This document shows, in pieces, positions 1 through 6,350 of a DNA stretch of 6,427 bases. Numbering within the stretch: position 1 is the first letter of the stretch; each line of letters begins with the position of its first letter. Origin of the DNA: an uncultured Lachnospiraceae bacterium. GTDB taxonomy: Bacteria; Bacillota; Clostridia; Lachnospirales; Lachnospiraceae. Under the pieces are notes generated by a model, which had not been told where the DNA came from, did no database searches, and saw nothing but the letters and a program-made list of their open reading frames with translations. A program made the position numbers and the translations under genes. The stretch lies in the NCBI GenBank assembly GCA_947175305.1, contig CAMWMO010000102.1, forward strand, positions 1 through 6,427, read 5' to 3'.

Positions 1-1687
1 CCAGAAACTGCGGCAGAACCGTCTCTATCTGCTCCGCCTCCATAACCATATCATCTGTTATTCCTGTCAGCTTCTCAATCTCATAGGGAATGGGCACAAG
101 AGGATCCACAAAGCTGGAGAAACGGTCCACGATCTTGCCGCCGCTGACCTTCACCGCCCCGATCTCAATGATGCGGTTCCGTATCGGTGAAAACCCTGTC
201 GTCTCGATATCAAAGACCACAAAATCCGTCGCGAAATCCTGGCCCTTATCATTCGTGGCGATCTCATGCAGGTCATCCACCAGATAGGCCTCCACGCCGT
301 AGATGACCTTAAAGAAGCCCTGCTTGTCCGGCTCCGGCTCTCCCGCCTCCTTACAGCGGTTTTTCTCCGCCTTCCAGAGATCCTCCCACACATGATTGGC
401 GTCGGGGAAGGACTGCACCACGCCGTGGTCGGTGATGGCAATGGCGGGATGTCCCCACTGGTAGGCTCGTTTTACGATATCCTTCGCCTCGGAAACCCCG
501 TCCATATCGCTCATCTTGGTATGACAGTGCAGCTCCACGCGCTTTCTGACGCTTCTGTCCTCCCGCTTGAAGTTCGTGAAATCAGGGATCTTCTTGATTC
601 CCGCCAGAGAACCGATGGTCAGCTCATGATCGAACTTATCCATCATCGTCATACCCTTGAGCTTGACAAAAGTCCCCTCTTTCATAACATCCGTTATTTC
701 GCTTGCCTGCTCTTTATGTACAAAGAATTTGACCGTCATGGTATCCGTGTAGTCCGTGATATCATAGATCAGGATCATACGCTCGTTCTTGATCTCCCGA
801 CTGTCCTTATGGATCACCTTCCCTCGGATGACCACCTCGCCCATCTCCCCGATGATATCCTCAATGGGCATGGCCTCTTCATCGAAGTCTCTGCCATAGA
901 TTACATCGGGATTGTCAGAGCGCTTCAAAGGACGCCTCTGATCGCCTCGCTCCCGGTCACCGGACCGACGCTTCGGCTGTCCTGCCGCAGCAGCAAATTC
1001 CACCGGCTTCTCCTGCTTTACCGGTCTCTCCACAGGTTCGCCCTCCGGCTCTCCGTTCTTCTCCGGATTCTCCTTCTCCCACAGGCCATTCGCCTTTGCA
1101 GCCACGGCATAGCCGGCTCTGGCCGAGATCTCCGCCACCTGCATCGCCAGCCTGTGCTCGTCCTCCTCCCGGTATTTCCCCGTTTTCCGCTCCTTATAAG
1201 AAATCTCTATCTGCACCGGAATTCCGCAACGCTCGTTATATATTTTTTCCAGAATGCGCGTCAGCTCCGCCGCCTTCTCCCTGCCGGGCACCGTGTCCTC
1301 CAGCGTCAGCTGCATCTTACTTCCGTCAAAGGCGATATCCGCCCGTTTGAACAGATTATACTCCACAGGGGAAGCCTCCTGCAGCTCCAGCCGGATGCTA
1401 TCCCCATAGGTGTCCATCAACTTCCCGGCGTCATACTGCCCGGAGAGGCGGAACCTTTCATAGAACTTGACTACAATGGGCATTTTCGGAAAAAACTGCC
1501 TGCCGATTTCTTTCTCCACCCGGTACACATCCTCTTTGCTGATGAGATGCTCCGAACCAATATAAACGCGCAAAAAGTCTTTCCGTTTGGTACTCGTCAC
1601 CTTCTCTACCGTAACGTTCTCAAACAGATCCTTCAGTCCCGTATCCAGTTTCAAAGTGGGAAACACTTCAAAAAAAGACTTACTCAT
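1..1687 (-). CDS. polC: DNA polymerase III PolC-type, alpha subunit (N-terminal part, runs off the left edge)
   Basis: This is the Gram-positive replicative polymerase, which carries its own proofreading exonuclease. The minus-strand frame is open from ATG 1687 to the window edge, giving 562 residues of a family usually about 1,400-1,450 long. In order: an N-terminal domain (about 1-200, beginning MSKSFFEVFPTLKLDTGL); a charged Glu/Lys/Pro/Arg linker (about 200-262); an OB-fold region (about 280-360); the start of the PHP domain with ELHCHTKMSDMDG (His387, His389, Asp394, Asp396) and TDHG at 419-422 followed by GVEAYL; then the inserted DEDD exonuclease with FDIETTG, catalytic Asp493 and Glu495. 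The exonuclease interrupting the PHP domain is the normal PolC layout. The polymerase palm and the rest of PHP lie outside the window. The start overlaps the end of ispG by 8 nt (ATGAGTAA). A GGGAGGAG motif at 1701-1708 lies 13 nt upstream, which is long spacing, so translational coupling to ispG is likely. No frameshift is seen. Confidence 0.97.
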   Translation of the reverse strand, partial: MSKSFFEVFPTLKLDTGLKDLFENVTVEKVTSTKRKDFLRVYIGSEHLISKEDVYRVEKEIGRQFFPKMPIVVKFYERFRLSGQYDAGKLMDTYGDSIRLELQEASPVEYNLFKRADIAFDGSKMQLTLEDTVPGREKAAELTRILEKIYNERCGIPVQIEISYKERKTGKYREEDEHRLAMQVAEISARAGYAVAAKANGLWEKENPEKNGEPEGEPVERPVKQEKPVEFAAAAGQPKRRSGDRERGDQRRPLKRSDNPDVIYGRDFDEEAMPIEDIIGEMGEVVIRGKVIHKDSREIKNERMILIYDITDYTDTMTVKFFVHKEQASEITDVMKEGTFVKLKGMTMMDKFDHELTIGSLAGIKKIPDFTNFKREDRSVRKRVELHCHTKMSDMDGVSEAKDIVKRAYQWGHPAIAITDHGVVQSFPDANHVWEDLWKAEKNRCKEAGEPEPDKQGFFKVIYGVEAYLVDDLHEIATNDKGQDFATDFVVFDIETTGFSPIRNRIIEIGAVKVSGGKIVDRFSSFVDPLVPIPYEIEKLTGITDDMVMEAEQIETVLPQFL

Positions 1688-2741
1688 TCCAGTGCAAAAG
1701 CTCCTCCCTCAGTGTGCTGAGCAGCTCCTGCTCCGGCACCTTTCTTACGATCACGCCCTTCTTGATCAGAAGACCTTCTCCGATGCCGCCGGCTATGCCG
1801 ATATCCGCTTCCTTCGCCTCTCCGGGGCCGTTCACTGCACAGCCCATGACCGCCACCTTAATATCCAGAGGAATGTCCTGCACCATCTCCTCCACCTGCG
1901 CCGCCAGACCGATCAGGTCAATCTTCGTTCTGCCGCAGGTCGGGCAGGATACCACCTCGATACCGCCTTTTCTGAGTCCTAATGTCCGCAGGATCAGCTT
2001 CGCGGACTTGATCTCCTCCACCGGATCGCCGGTCAGAGACACCCTGATCGTGTCGCCGATGCCCTGATTTAAAATAATGCCCAGACCGATCGCCGACTTG
2101 ATGTTTCCGCTGTTCACTGTCCCCGATTCCGTGATCCCCACATGCAGCGGATAAGTGGTCTTTTCCGCCAACAGCTCATGGGCACGGACGCACATCATCA
2201 CATCAGATGATTTGATACTTATGACAAGGTTGTCATATCCGCAGTCCTCGATAATGCCCACCTTATCCAGAGCGCTCTCCACGATGCCCTCCGCCGTCAC
2301 ACCGTGATATTTCTCCACCAGTTCCCGCTCCAGGGAACCGCTGTTTACGCCCACGCGAATGGGAACCTGCCGCGCTTTCGCTACTTCAACCACTGCCGCC
2401 ACCTTCTCCCGGCTGCCGATGTTGCCCGGATTGATGCGAATTTTGTCAGCGCCGTTCTCCATCGCGGCGATCGCCATCTTGTAGTCAAAATGGACATCCG
2501 CCACCAGCGGAATATGAATCTGCTTTTTGATCTCCGAAAGGGCACATGCCGCCTCGATGTTGGGCACCGTACAGCGGATGATCTCGCATCCCGCCTGTTC
2601 CAGCCGCAAAATCTGTGCCACGGTAGCCGCCACATCCTCCGTGGGCGTGTTGGTCATAGACTGAATCAGAATGGGATTACCGCCGCCGATCTTCCTGTCT
2701 GCAATTGTAATTACCTTGGTTTGTTCTCTATGATTTTTCAT
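1680..2741 (-). CDS. ispG: 4-hydroxy-3-methylbut-2-enyl diphosphate synthase (IspG/GcpE)
   Basis: IspG is the penultimate enzyme of the MEP isoprenoid pathway. It reductively converts methylerythritol cyclodiphosphate to HMBPP, using a [4Fe-4S] cluster fed by ferredoxin or flavodoxin, in the cytosol. The product is 353 residues, a usual bacterial length. Visible hallmarks are GGGNPILIQSMTNT near the N-terminus (residues 19-32), the TIM-barrel segments VADVHFDYKMA and KIRINPGNIG, and the C-terminal cluster-binding motifs SCPTCGR (Cys266, Cys269) and GCAVNGPGE (Cys301, Glu308), giving the expected three Cys plus one Glu. I chose ATG 2741 because family similarity begins there. The same frame stays open upstream to 2867, but that stretch lies on kinase codons and looks unlike IspG. 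There is no good Shine-Dalgarno before ATG 2741, and a TATAAT sits 6 nt upstream (see promoter). It lies 38 bp after the kinase stop and overlaps polC by 8 nt. Confidence 0.97.
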   Translation of the reverse strand: MKNHREQTKVITIADRKIGGGNPILIQSMTNTPTEDVAATVAQILRLEQAGCEIIRCTVPNIEAACALSEIKKQIHIPLVADVHFDYKMAIAAMENGADKIRINPGNIGSREKVAAVVEVAKARQVPIRVGVNSGSLERELVEKYHGVTAEGIVESALDKVGIIEDCGYDNLVISIKSSDVMMCVRAHELLAEKTTYPLHVGITESGTVNSGNIKSAIGLGIILNQGIGDTIRVSLTGDPVEEIKSAKLILRTLGLRKGGIEVVSCPTCGRTKIDLIGLAAQVEEMVQDIPLDIKVAVMGCAVNGPGEAKEADIGIAGGIGEGLLIKKGVIVRKVPEQELLSTLREELLHWNE

Positions 2742-2747
2742 AAGATT

Positions 2748-2776
2748 ATTATAATCCAAAAAGGGGAAGAAAACAA
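2748..2776 (-). promoter_or_regulatory. Candidate sigma-A promoter for ispG-polC, with start site at the ispG ATG
   Basis: Reading the minus strand, TTGTTT (2776-2771), a 17-nt spacer and a perfect TATAAT (2753-2748) fill the 38-bp gap between the kinase and ispG. The -10 box is followed by exactly 6 nt and then the ispG ATG at 2741, so the expected +1 is the A of the start codon. The -35 box matches the consensus at only three of six positions. AT-rich gaps produce TATAAT by chance, so this is a candidate rather than a proven promoter. It would give ispG-polC expression independent of the kinase. Confidence 0.5.
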
Positions 2777-2779
2777 TCT

Positions 2780-3646
2780 CTAAAGCCCCACGCCAACCTT
2801 CTGGGTCAGATACACCTGCTTTTCCACATGTTTGAGAAACCCTCCGCCAACGCCCTTTCTCTGCCATAGACCGCGCCTTTGCAGATCCCTTCTGACCTCC
2901 TCTGCCACCTGATAGCGTGCCTCCGGTTCCTCCTCGATGCAGCGCCTGATGACCCGTTCTAATCCGGCGGACAAAAGCGGATCATAGTGGGCGATGGAGA
3001 GCGCCGTATAAGGCGGCTTACCCGGGTCCGCCCCGGTCACCATGTAATAGAGGATCTTGCCAAAGGCATAGAGGTCGCTGCGCTCATCCGCTCTGGGGTT
3101 CTGCCCCTTTTCCGGCCACTGCTCCGGGGCCGCATAGCCCGCCGTAGCAGCCATCCTCCCCGCACGCTTCTCCCCATAACTCTTTAAGGCCGCTCCGCCG
3201 AAGTCAACCAGCTTCAGCGTGCCGTCCCGGCATACCATAATATTGTCCGGCTTTAAATCTCTATAAATAACAGGTGGTTTTCTTGTGTGAAGATAGCACA
3301 GCACATCCAAAAGTGCATCCGCCCATAAACACCCTTGTGCTTCCTCCACTCTGCCCCGGCTCTCTATGTAACACTGTAAACTCTCCCCCTCTATGTACTC
3401 CATCGCCAGATACCAGTCTTCCTCATAAAAAAGCTCATAGACTATCGGTAACATGGGATGACGCAGATCCCGAAGAAAGGCCGCCTCCCGCCGGATCTCC
3501 TCCTCTGTTTTTTCCGCCTGCCGAATGCACTTGAGCGCCACCTTTCTGGATAGACTCTCGTCCTCTGCCAGGTAAACGCGCCCTTCGCCGCCCTCGCCCA
3601 GCGGCTCTATAAGCCTGTATTTTCCCACATGTCTCTCTCCTTGCAC
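2780..3646 (-). CDS. Hanks-type serine/threonine protein kinase, soluble, without PASTA repeats
   Basis: This is a eukaryote-like Ser/Thr kinase of 288 residues, essentially one catalytic domain. Motifs in order: glycine-rich loop LGEGGEGRVYLA (16-27), VALK with the ATP-anchoring Lys39, the alpha-C Glu54, the catalytic loop YRDLKPDN (Asp130, Lys132, Asn135), the DFG motif (148-150), an activation loop with Thr168, AAPEQ (172-176) and DLYAFG (subdomain IX). All catalytic residues are present, so it should be active. The usual HRD His is Tyr128. No transmembrane helix or PASTA sensor follows the domain. The last 30 or so residues are basic and unassigned, so it is probably cytosolic and unlike classical PrkC/PknB. 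The start is GTG 3646, with GGAGGAG ending 4 nt upstream. A second in-frame GTG at 3628 has AAGGAGA before it. It follows the PP2C phosphatase by 110 bp. Its substrates cannot be read from sequence. Confidence 0.94.
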   Translation of the reverse strand: MQGERHVGKYRLIEPLGEGGEGRVYLAEDESLSRKVALKCIRQAEKTEEEIRREAAFLRDLRHPMLPIVYELFYEEDWYLAMEYIEGESLQCYIESRGRVEEAQGCLWADALLDVLCYLHTRKPPVIYRDLKPDNIMVCRDGTLKLVDFGGAALKSYGEKRAGRMAATAGYAAPEQWPEKGQNPRADERSDLYAFGKILYYMVTGADPGKPPYTALSIAHYDPLLSAGLERVIRRCIEEEPEARYQVAEEVRRDLQRRGLWQRKGVGGGFLKHVEKQVYLTQKVGVGL

Positions 3647-3650
3647 CTTT

Positions 3651-3657
3651 CTCCTCC
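3651..3657 (-). promoter_or_regulatory. Strong Shine-Dalgarno of the kinase gene, supporting the GTG 3646 start
   Basis: The minus strand reads GGAGGAG here, then AAAG and GTG. This near-perfect anti-16S match supports GTG 3646 as the main start. A weaker AAGGAGA just inside the gene precedes GTG 3628 (kinase codon 7), which would give a product six residues shorter with an intact catalytic domain. Confidence 0.75.
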
Positions 3658-3672
3658 AATCCCGCTATTCAC

Positions 3673-3735
3673 TTTTGTACATTTTGTACATAGTTATGTA
3701 AATCTTTCATTATTCTCGTTTTTACGTTATGTAAA
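3673..3735 (-). repeat. Cluster of TGTA/TACA direct and inverted repeats upstream of the kinase (operator-like)
   Basis: In the 110-bp gap between phosphatase and kinase, several repeats are packed together. TTTTGTACA occurs twice in perfect tandem (3673-3690). TACATA-GT-TATGTA forms a 6-bp-arm palindrome (3687-3700). GTTATGTAAA occurs twice as a direct repeat (3693-3702 and 3726-3735), 33 bp apart, about three helical turns. TTTAC-GTTAT-GTAAA forms a further inverted repeat (3721-3735). On the minus strand the two TTTACA copies resemble -35 boxes, but only poor -10 matches lie 17 nt downstream (TAATGA and TACAAA). This may be a regulator binding site with a weak internal promoter. I do not recognise the motif as any known operator. 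Confidence 0.45.
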
Positions 3736-3756
3736 CCAATTGCGAGTATATGGATA

Positions 3757-4473
3757 CTATCTCACGGTTTTCACATACACCGCCGACAGATTATCCCGCT
3801 CTCCCCGCTTCATGCACGCTTCGCCGATCTCTTTAAGCCGCCGCTCTATCTGCTCCTCCTGTAGCACTCCGGCCGGATTCATAACATCCGTAATTTCTTG
3901 ATCCGTGCCCCGACGCCAGTACCCGTCGCTGCAGAGCATCACAGCCTCTCCCGGCCGCAGAACGCCCATGGCATGTTGCGGCACAAAATAGCCGAAGCTC
4001 CCCAAACATTTCGTCAGTTTCCCCGGACCGTGCACATGGTCTGTTGTGATCTGCTCCAGACGTTCTCCCCGCAGCCGATAAGCCCGACTGTCCCCCAGAT
4101 GCCACACCAGATACGTCTTTTCCCAGATCACAAGCACCGTCATCGTGGTTCCCAGCGAAATCTCCTCCCGCCCGGCATACCGCTGCAGCTGCCTTTGCAG
4201 ATGAAAGGTCAGCCTGTCCAAAGACCTGCGGATCACCCAGCTTCTCTTCTTTTCCCGGATCATATATAAAAGCTCCGTGTAAAACCATTCCTGCAGGCTC
4301 TCCGCCACATAGCCGCTGGCTGTCTCTCCCTGAGAGATGCCTCCCATACCGTCGCACACAGCCGCCATCAGCACCCGCCCCCGGCGGGTCAACACCTGCT
4401 GCAGGATCACCGAATCCTGATTCCTGTCCGTTACTCTGCCACGGCACCAGTATACCCCTGTCAAATACCGCAT
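3757..4473 (-). CDS. PP2C-family (PPM) serine/threonine protein phosphatase
   Basis: This is a metal-dependent Ser/Thr phosphatase of 238 residues, about the length of stand-alone bacterial PP2C enzymes such as PrpC/Stp. It would reverse the phosphorylation made by Hanks-type kinases. Motifs in order: RNQDS (Asp20), VCDGMGG (Asp41, Gly42), SLGTTMTVLV (106-115), LGDSRAYRL (126-134), LCSDGYW with Asp183, and RDNLSAV with Asp227 and Asn228. The metal-binding acidic set is therefore complete and the enzyme should be active. There is no signal peptide or membrane helix, so it is cytosolic. ATG 4473 is the only plausible in-frame start, because a TGA lies seven codons upstream. Its purine-rich GAAGGGAG is 13 nt away, a long spacing that may mean modest translation. 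It leads the phosphatase-kinase pair and has a good promoter 136-159 bp upstream. The gene symbol is left open because prpC, stp and similar names are lineage-specific. Confidence 0.95.
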   Translation of the reverse strand: MRYLTGVYWCRGRVTDRNQDSVILQQVLTRRGRVLMAAVCDGMGGISQGETASGYVAESLQEWFYTELLYMIREKKRSWVIRRSLDRLTFHLQRQLQRYAGREEISLGTTMTVLVIWEKTYLVWHLGDSRAYRLRGERLEQITTDHVHGPGKLTKCLGSFGYFVPQHAMGVLRPGEAVMLCSDGYWRRGTDQEITDVMNPAGVLQEEQIERRLKEIGEACMKRGERDNLSAVYVKTVR

Positions 4474-4554
4474 TTTAAATACATCACTCCCTTCTCAAAA
4501 GTACTATTTCCTCATGCGGCCTGCTCGTTTCTTTTTTATTCTTGGTGGAAATCT

Positions 4555-4567
4555 GCGGGAAACCCGC
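4555..4567 (-). repeat. Small GC hairpin in the phosphatase leader (GCGGG / CCCGC)
   Basis: A perfect 5-bp inverted repeat with a 3-nt loop, GCGGG-TTT-CCCGC on the minus strand, falls in the predicted 5' untranslated leader of the PP2C gene, about 90 nt before the ATG. No U-run follows it, so it is not an intrinsic terminator. It is short and its role is unknown. Confidence 0.4.
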
Positions 4568-4580
4568 CATGTATCCTGCT

Positions 4581-4599
4581 GAATCCATGAATTGGATTC
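4581..4599 (-). repeat. Inverted repeat just after the predicted phosphatase transcription start
   Basis: GAATCC and GGATTC form perfect 6-bp arms around a 7-nt centre. Relative to the promoter called at 4609-4637 this covers roughly +3 to +21. That is a common place for a repressor operator, and the RNA could also fold into a hairpin. I do not recognise it as a known operator. Confidence 0.4.
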
Positions 4600-4608
4600 G
4601 ATGGTGTT

Positions 4609-4637
4609 ATCATACTACATATTTCATTATCTGGCAA
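4609..4637 (-). promoter_or_regulatory. Candidate sigma-A promoter of the phosphatase-kinase unit
   Basis: The minus strand reads TTGCCA (4637-4632), a 17-nt spacer and TATGAT (4614-4609). This is four of six matches to the -35 consensus and five of six to the -10, at ideal spacing. The start site would be near 4602, leaving a leader of about 129 nt before ATG 4473. It lies downstream of the chemotaxis-gene terminator and in the correct orientation, so it is the likely driver of PP2C and the kinase. The flanking 4474-4700 stretch holds no credible gene, only this promoter and two small inverted repeats. Confidence 0.65.
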
Positions 4638-4700
4638 TCATTTCATAATCCATTTTTTGATAAATTTCTTGATAATTGTGCGCCGTATAGTGCGTAGCAT

Positions 4701-4730
4701 AAAAACAGACGGGTCGCCCCGTCTGTCTTT
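4701..4730 (-). terminator. Intrinsic terminator of the chemotaxis receptor gene
   Basis: A perfect 9-bp stem, ACAGACGGG with CCCGTCTGT (4705-4713 and 4718-4726), closes a 4-nt loop that reads GCGA on the minus strand, a GNRA-type tetraloop. A run of five T on the minus strand ends the structure. It starts about 14 nt after the receptor stop codon. A shorter T-run on the other side gives weak potential for bidirectional action. Confidence 0.92.
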
Positions 4731-4740
4731 TACTGACATG

Positions 4741-6350
4741 CTATGAAGCGTCGGTTTTAAAAGCAGAAACCATACCGTTTAAAGTTTCTGACTGTCTTGT
4801 CAGCTCCTCGCTGGTAGCCGAAGTCTGCTGCGCCATAGCAGAATTAGTCTGTATGACAGAGGAAATCTGCTCAATTCCTAACAATATCTCATTCATCATT
4901 GCTGCCTGCTGTTCGGAACCTGCACTTGAATTTTTAGCATTTTCCTTTATTCCGTTCATGGAGCTCAGCACCTTTTTCATCACCTCAGCAGTATTCATTG
5001 TAATCCTGCTTCCATCTGTAACCTCCTCAAGCGCCTTAGCGATCAGTTCTCTTGTACGCACAGCAGATTGCGCGCTGTTGGCAGCAAGGTTTCCAATCTG
5101 GTCTGCCACAACAGCAAATCCCTTTCCTGCTTCCCCGGCTCTTGCAGCCTCTATGGAAGCATTCAATGAAAGCAGATTCGTCTGCGACGCAATATCCTCA
5201 ATATCTGTGATGATATTTTCTATTTCCTTCGATGTGCTGTTGATTCTATCCATCGCATCAATCAAGCGGTAAACCTCTTCCTGCCCCTGCATGGCTTCGT
5301 CCGCGATCGTTTCTATACTCTGTGCCGCCTTCAGTGTTTCCTCCGCATTATCCTTTGTCATATTAGTCACATTCTCAACCTGTGTTGTGAGTTCCTCGAT
5401 GGCCCCAGCCTGCTCTGTGGCACCTTCTGCAAGCTGCTGGGCGCTTTGGGCAAGTTGTGCAGCTCCGGTATTTACCTGATCGGCTACCTCTCCGATACCC
5501 AGTATTGTCTCAGTTAGCCGGATTTTTAAATTCTGCATTGCATTTTTTAATGTTTCATAAATACCGACATATTTCTCTTCTATTTCCGTTTGTACGGTAA
5601 AATCTCCCTCTGCCAAACCGCTGAGCATCCTGCCCGTATCAGAAACAACCGCATGTGTTGTATCCACCATATTTCGCATGGAATCTGCCAGACCGCCAAG
5701 CTCATCTTCTGATGTATAGTGAATGCTGACATCAAAATTACCCGATGCCATCTGTACTGATGCCGCTTGCAGCTCAGAAGTTGAGCTGTTAAGCGCCTTA
5801 GACAGTATTGCGGAAACATTTCTTCCGAGCAAAATACTGAGAGCGCCTGCTATGACTAATATGATGATGCAGATATATTTGGTAATTTGAGAAGCATTGT
5901 ACATAGCTGCTGCATTCTCGGCCTCTACTTCCTCAATTGTTACGACATTAGCGCTTATATCAGCAAAATACGAAAGCATTTGCTGGCTGTATACAATAAA
6001 CGCATTTTCGATATCATTTTGTCGGCTGAACTCCCGGAATTGCACGATCAATGTATCGATTGCCTCTGTATCGCCATCCATTGCATCAAATACGGATGTA
6101 TCCGCAAAACTGGTACTTCTCAAATCAATAAACTCCTGCTTCATCTTATCAAAACAGGTATCCGCCAGCGCAAGTCTGCTTTCAACAGTCTCAGGATCCG
6201 ATATGAGACATGCGTGAAGAAGGTTCTTCGCACCCTCCTGCAGATTCCCGTAACTTGAATGCGCCAAGGCTACATTATTATAGGAAGACTGATAAAATGT
6301 CTTAAGCTTCGAAGAAAAAAAGGTTAAGACGACAATCGCAACGATCAGAC
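4741..6350 (-). CDS. Methyl-accepting chemotaxis protein, 5' end missing at the contig end
   Basis: This is a membrane chemoreceptor that relays ligand sensing to CheA/CheW. 535 codons are visible. The first residues, [11 protein letters not shown] (from 6348), are the end of transmembrane helix 1. An extracellular, mostly helical sensor of about 130 residues follows (four-helix-bundle type is likely), then TM2 ([18 protein letters not shown], about 158-175). Next come a HAMP domain (GNFDV...[14 protein letters not shown]) and a second HAMP-like segment (GLAEGDFTV...[11 protein letters not shown]). The long coiled-coil signalling domain has the conserved hairpin tip [20 protein letters not shown] and GKGFAVVAD. 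The protein ends FKTDAS, with no CheR/CheB-tethering pentapeptide. Only the short N-terminal tail and the start of TM1 are missing. TTG 6267 is in frame but is not the start, because receptor sequence continues upstream until adapter DNA begins at 6351. The ligand cannot be told. GC is lower than in the genes to the left. Confidence 0.95.

Noticed and set aside
266..1720. Long plus-strand open frame of 484 codons opposite polC
   Set aside because: It is the antisense shadow of polC. The minus strand gives an uninterrupted, recognisable PolC sequence across the whole span, and the plus-strand product is rich in Leu, His and Arg with no known domain.
2304..2783. Plus-strand open frame of 159 codons opposite ispG
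   Set aside because: It is antisense to a fully conserved ispG, and its product shows no recognisable motif.
2754..2790. Possible terminator between the kinase and ispG (GGGG then CCCC followed by T5 on the minus strand)
   Set aside because: Only 4 bp can pair, across a 19-nt loop without further pairing, so it is too weak to call. The T-run is better explained as promoter spacer sequence.
2742..2867. Upstream in-frame extension of ispG to an ATG at 2867
   Set aside because: The extra 42 residues fall on kinase codons in another frame and look unlike any IspG N-terminus. Family similarity begins at ATG 2741.
3833..4447. 204-codon minus-strand frame overlapping the phosphatase
   Set aside because: It is a shifted reading of the PP2C gene. 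All PP2C motifs are in the 3757-4473 frame.
4555..4567. GCGGG/CCCGC hairpin as a terminator or attenuator
   Set aside because: The stem is only 5 bp and no T-run follows on the transcribed strand.
5769..5790. Inverted repeat AGCTCA...TGAGCT inside the receptor gene
   Set aside because: It lies within conserved coding sequence and is short enough to arise by chance in codons of the HAMP region. No regulatory context is visible.
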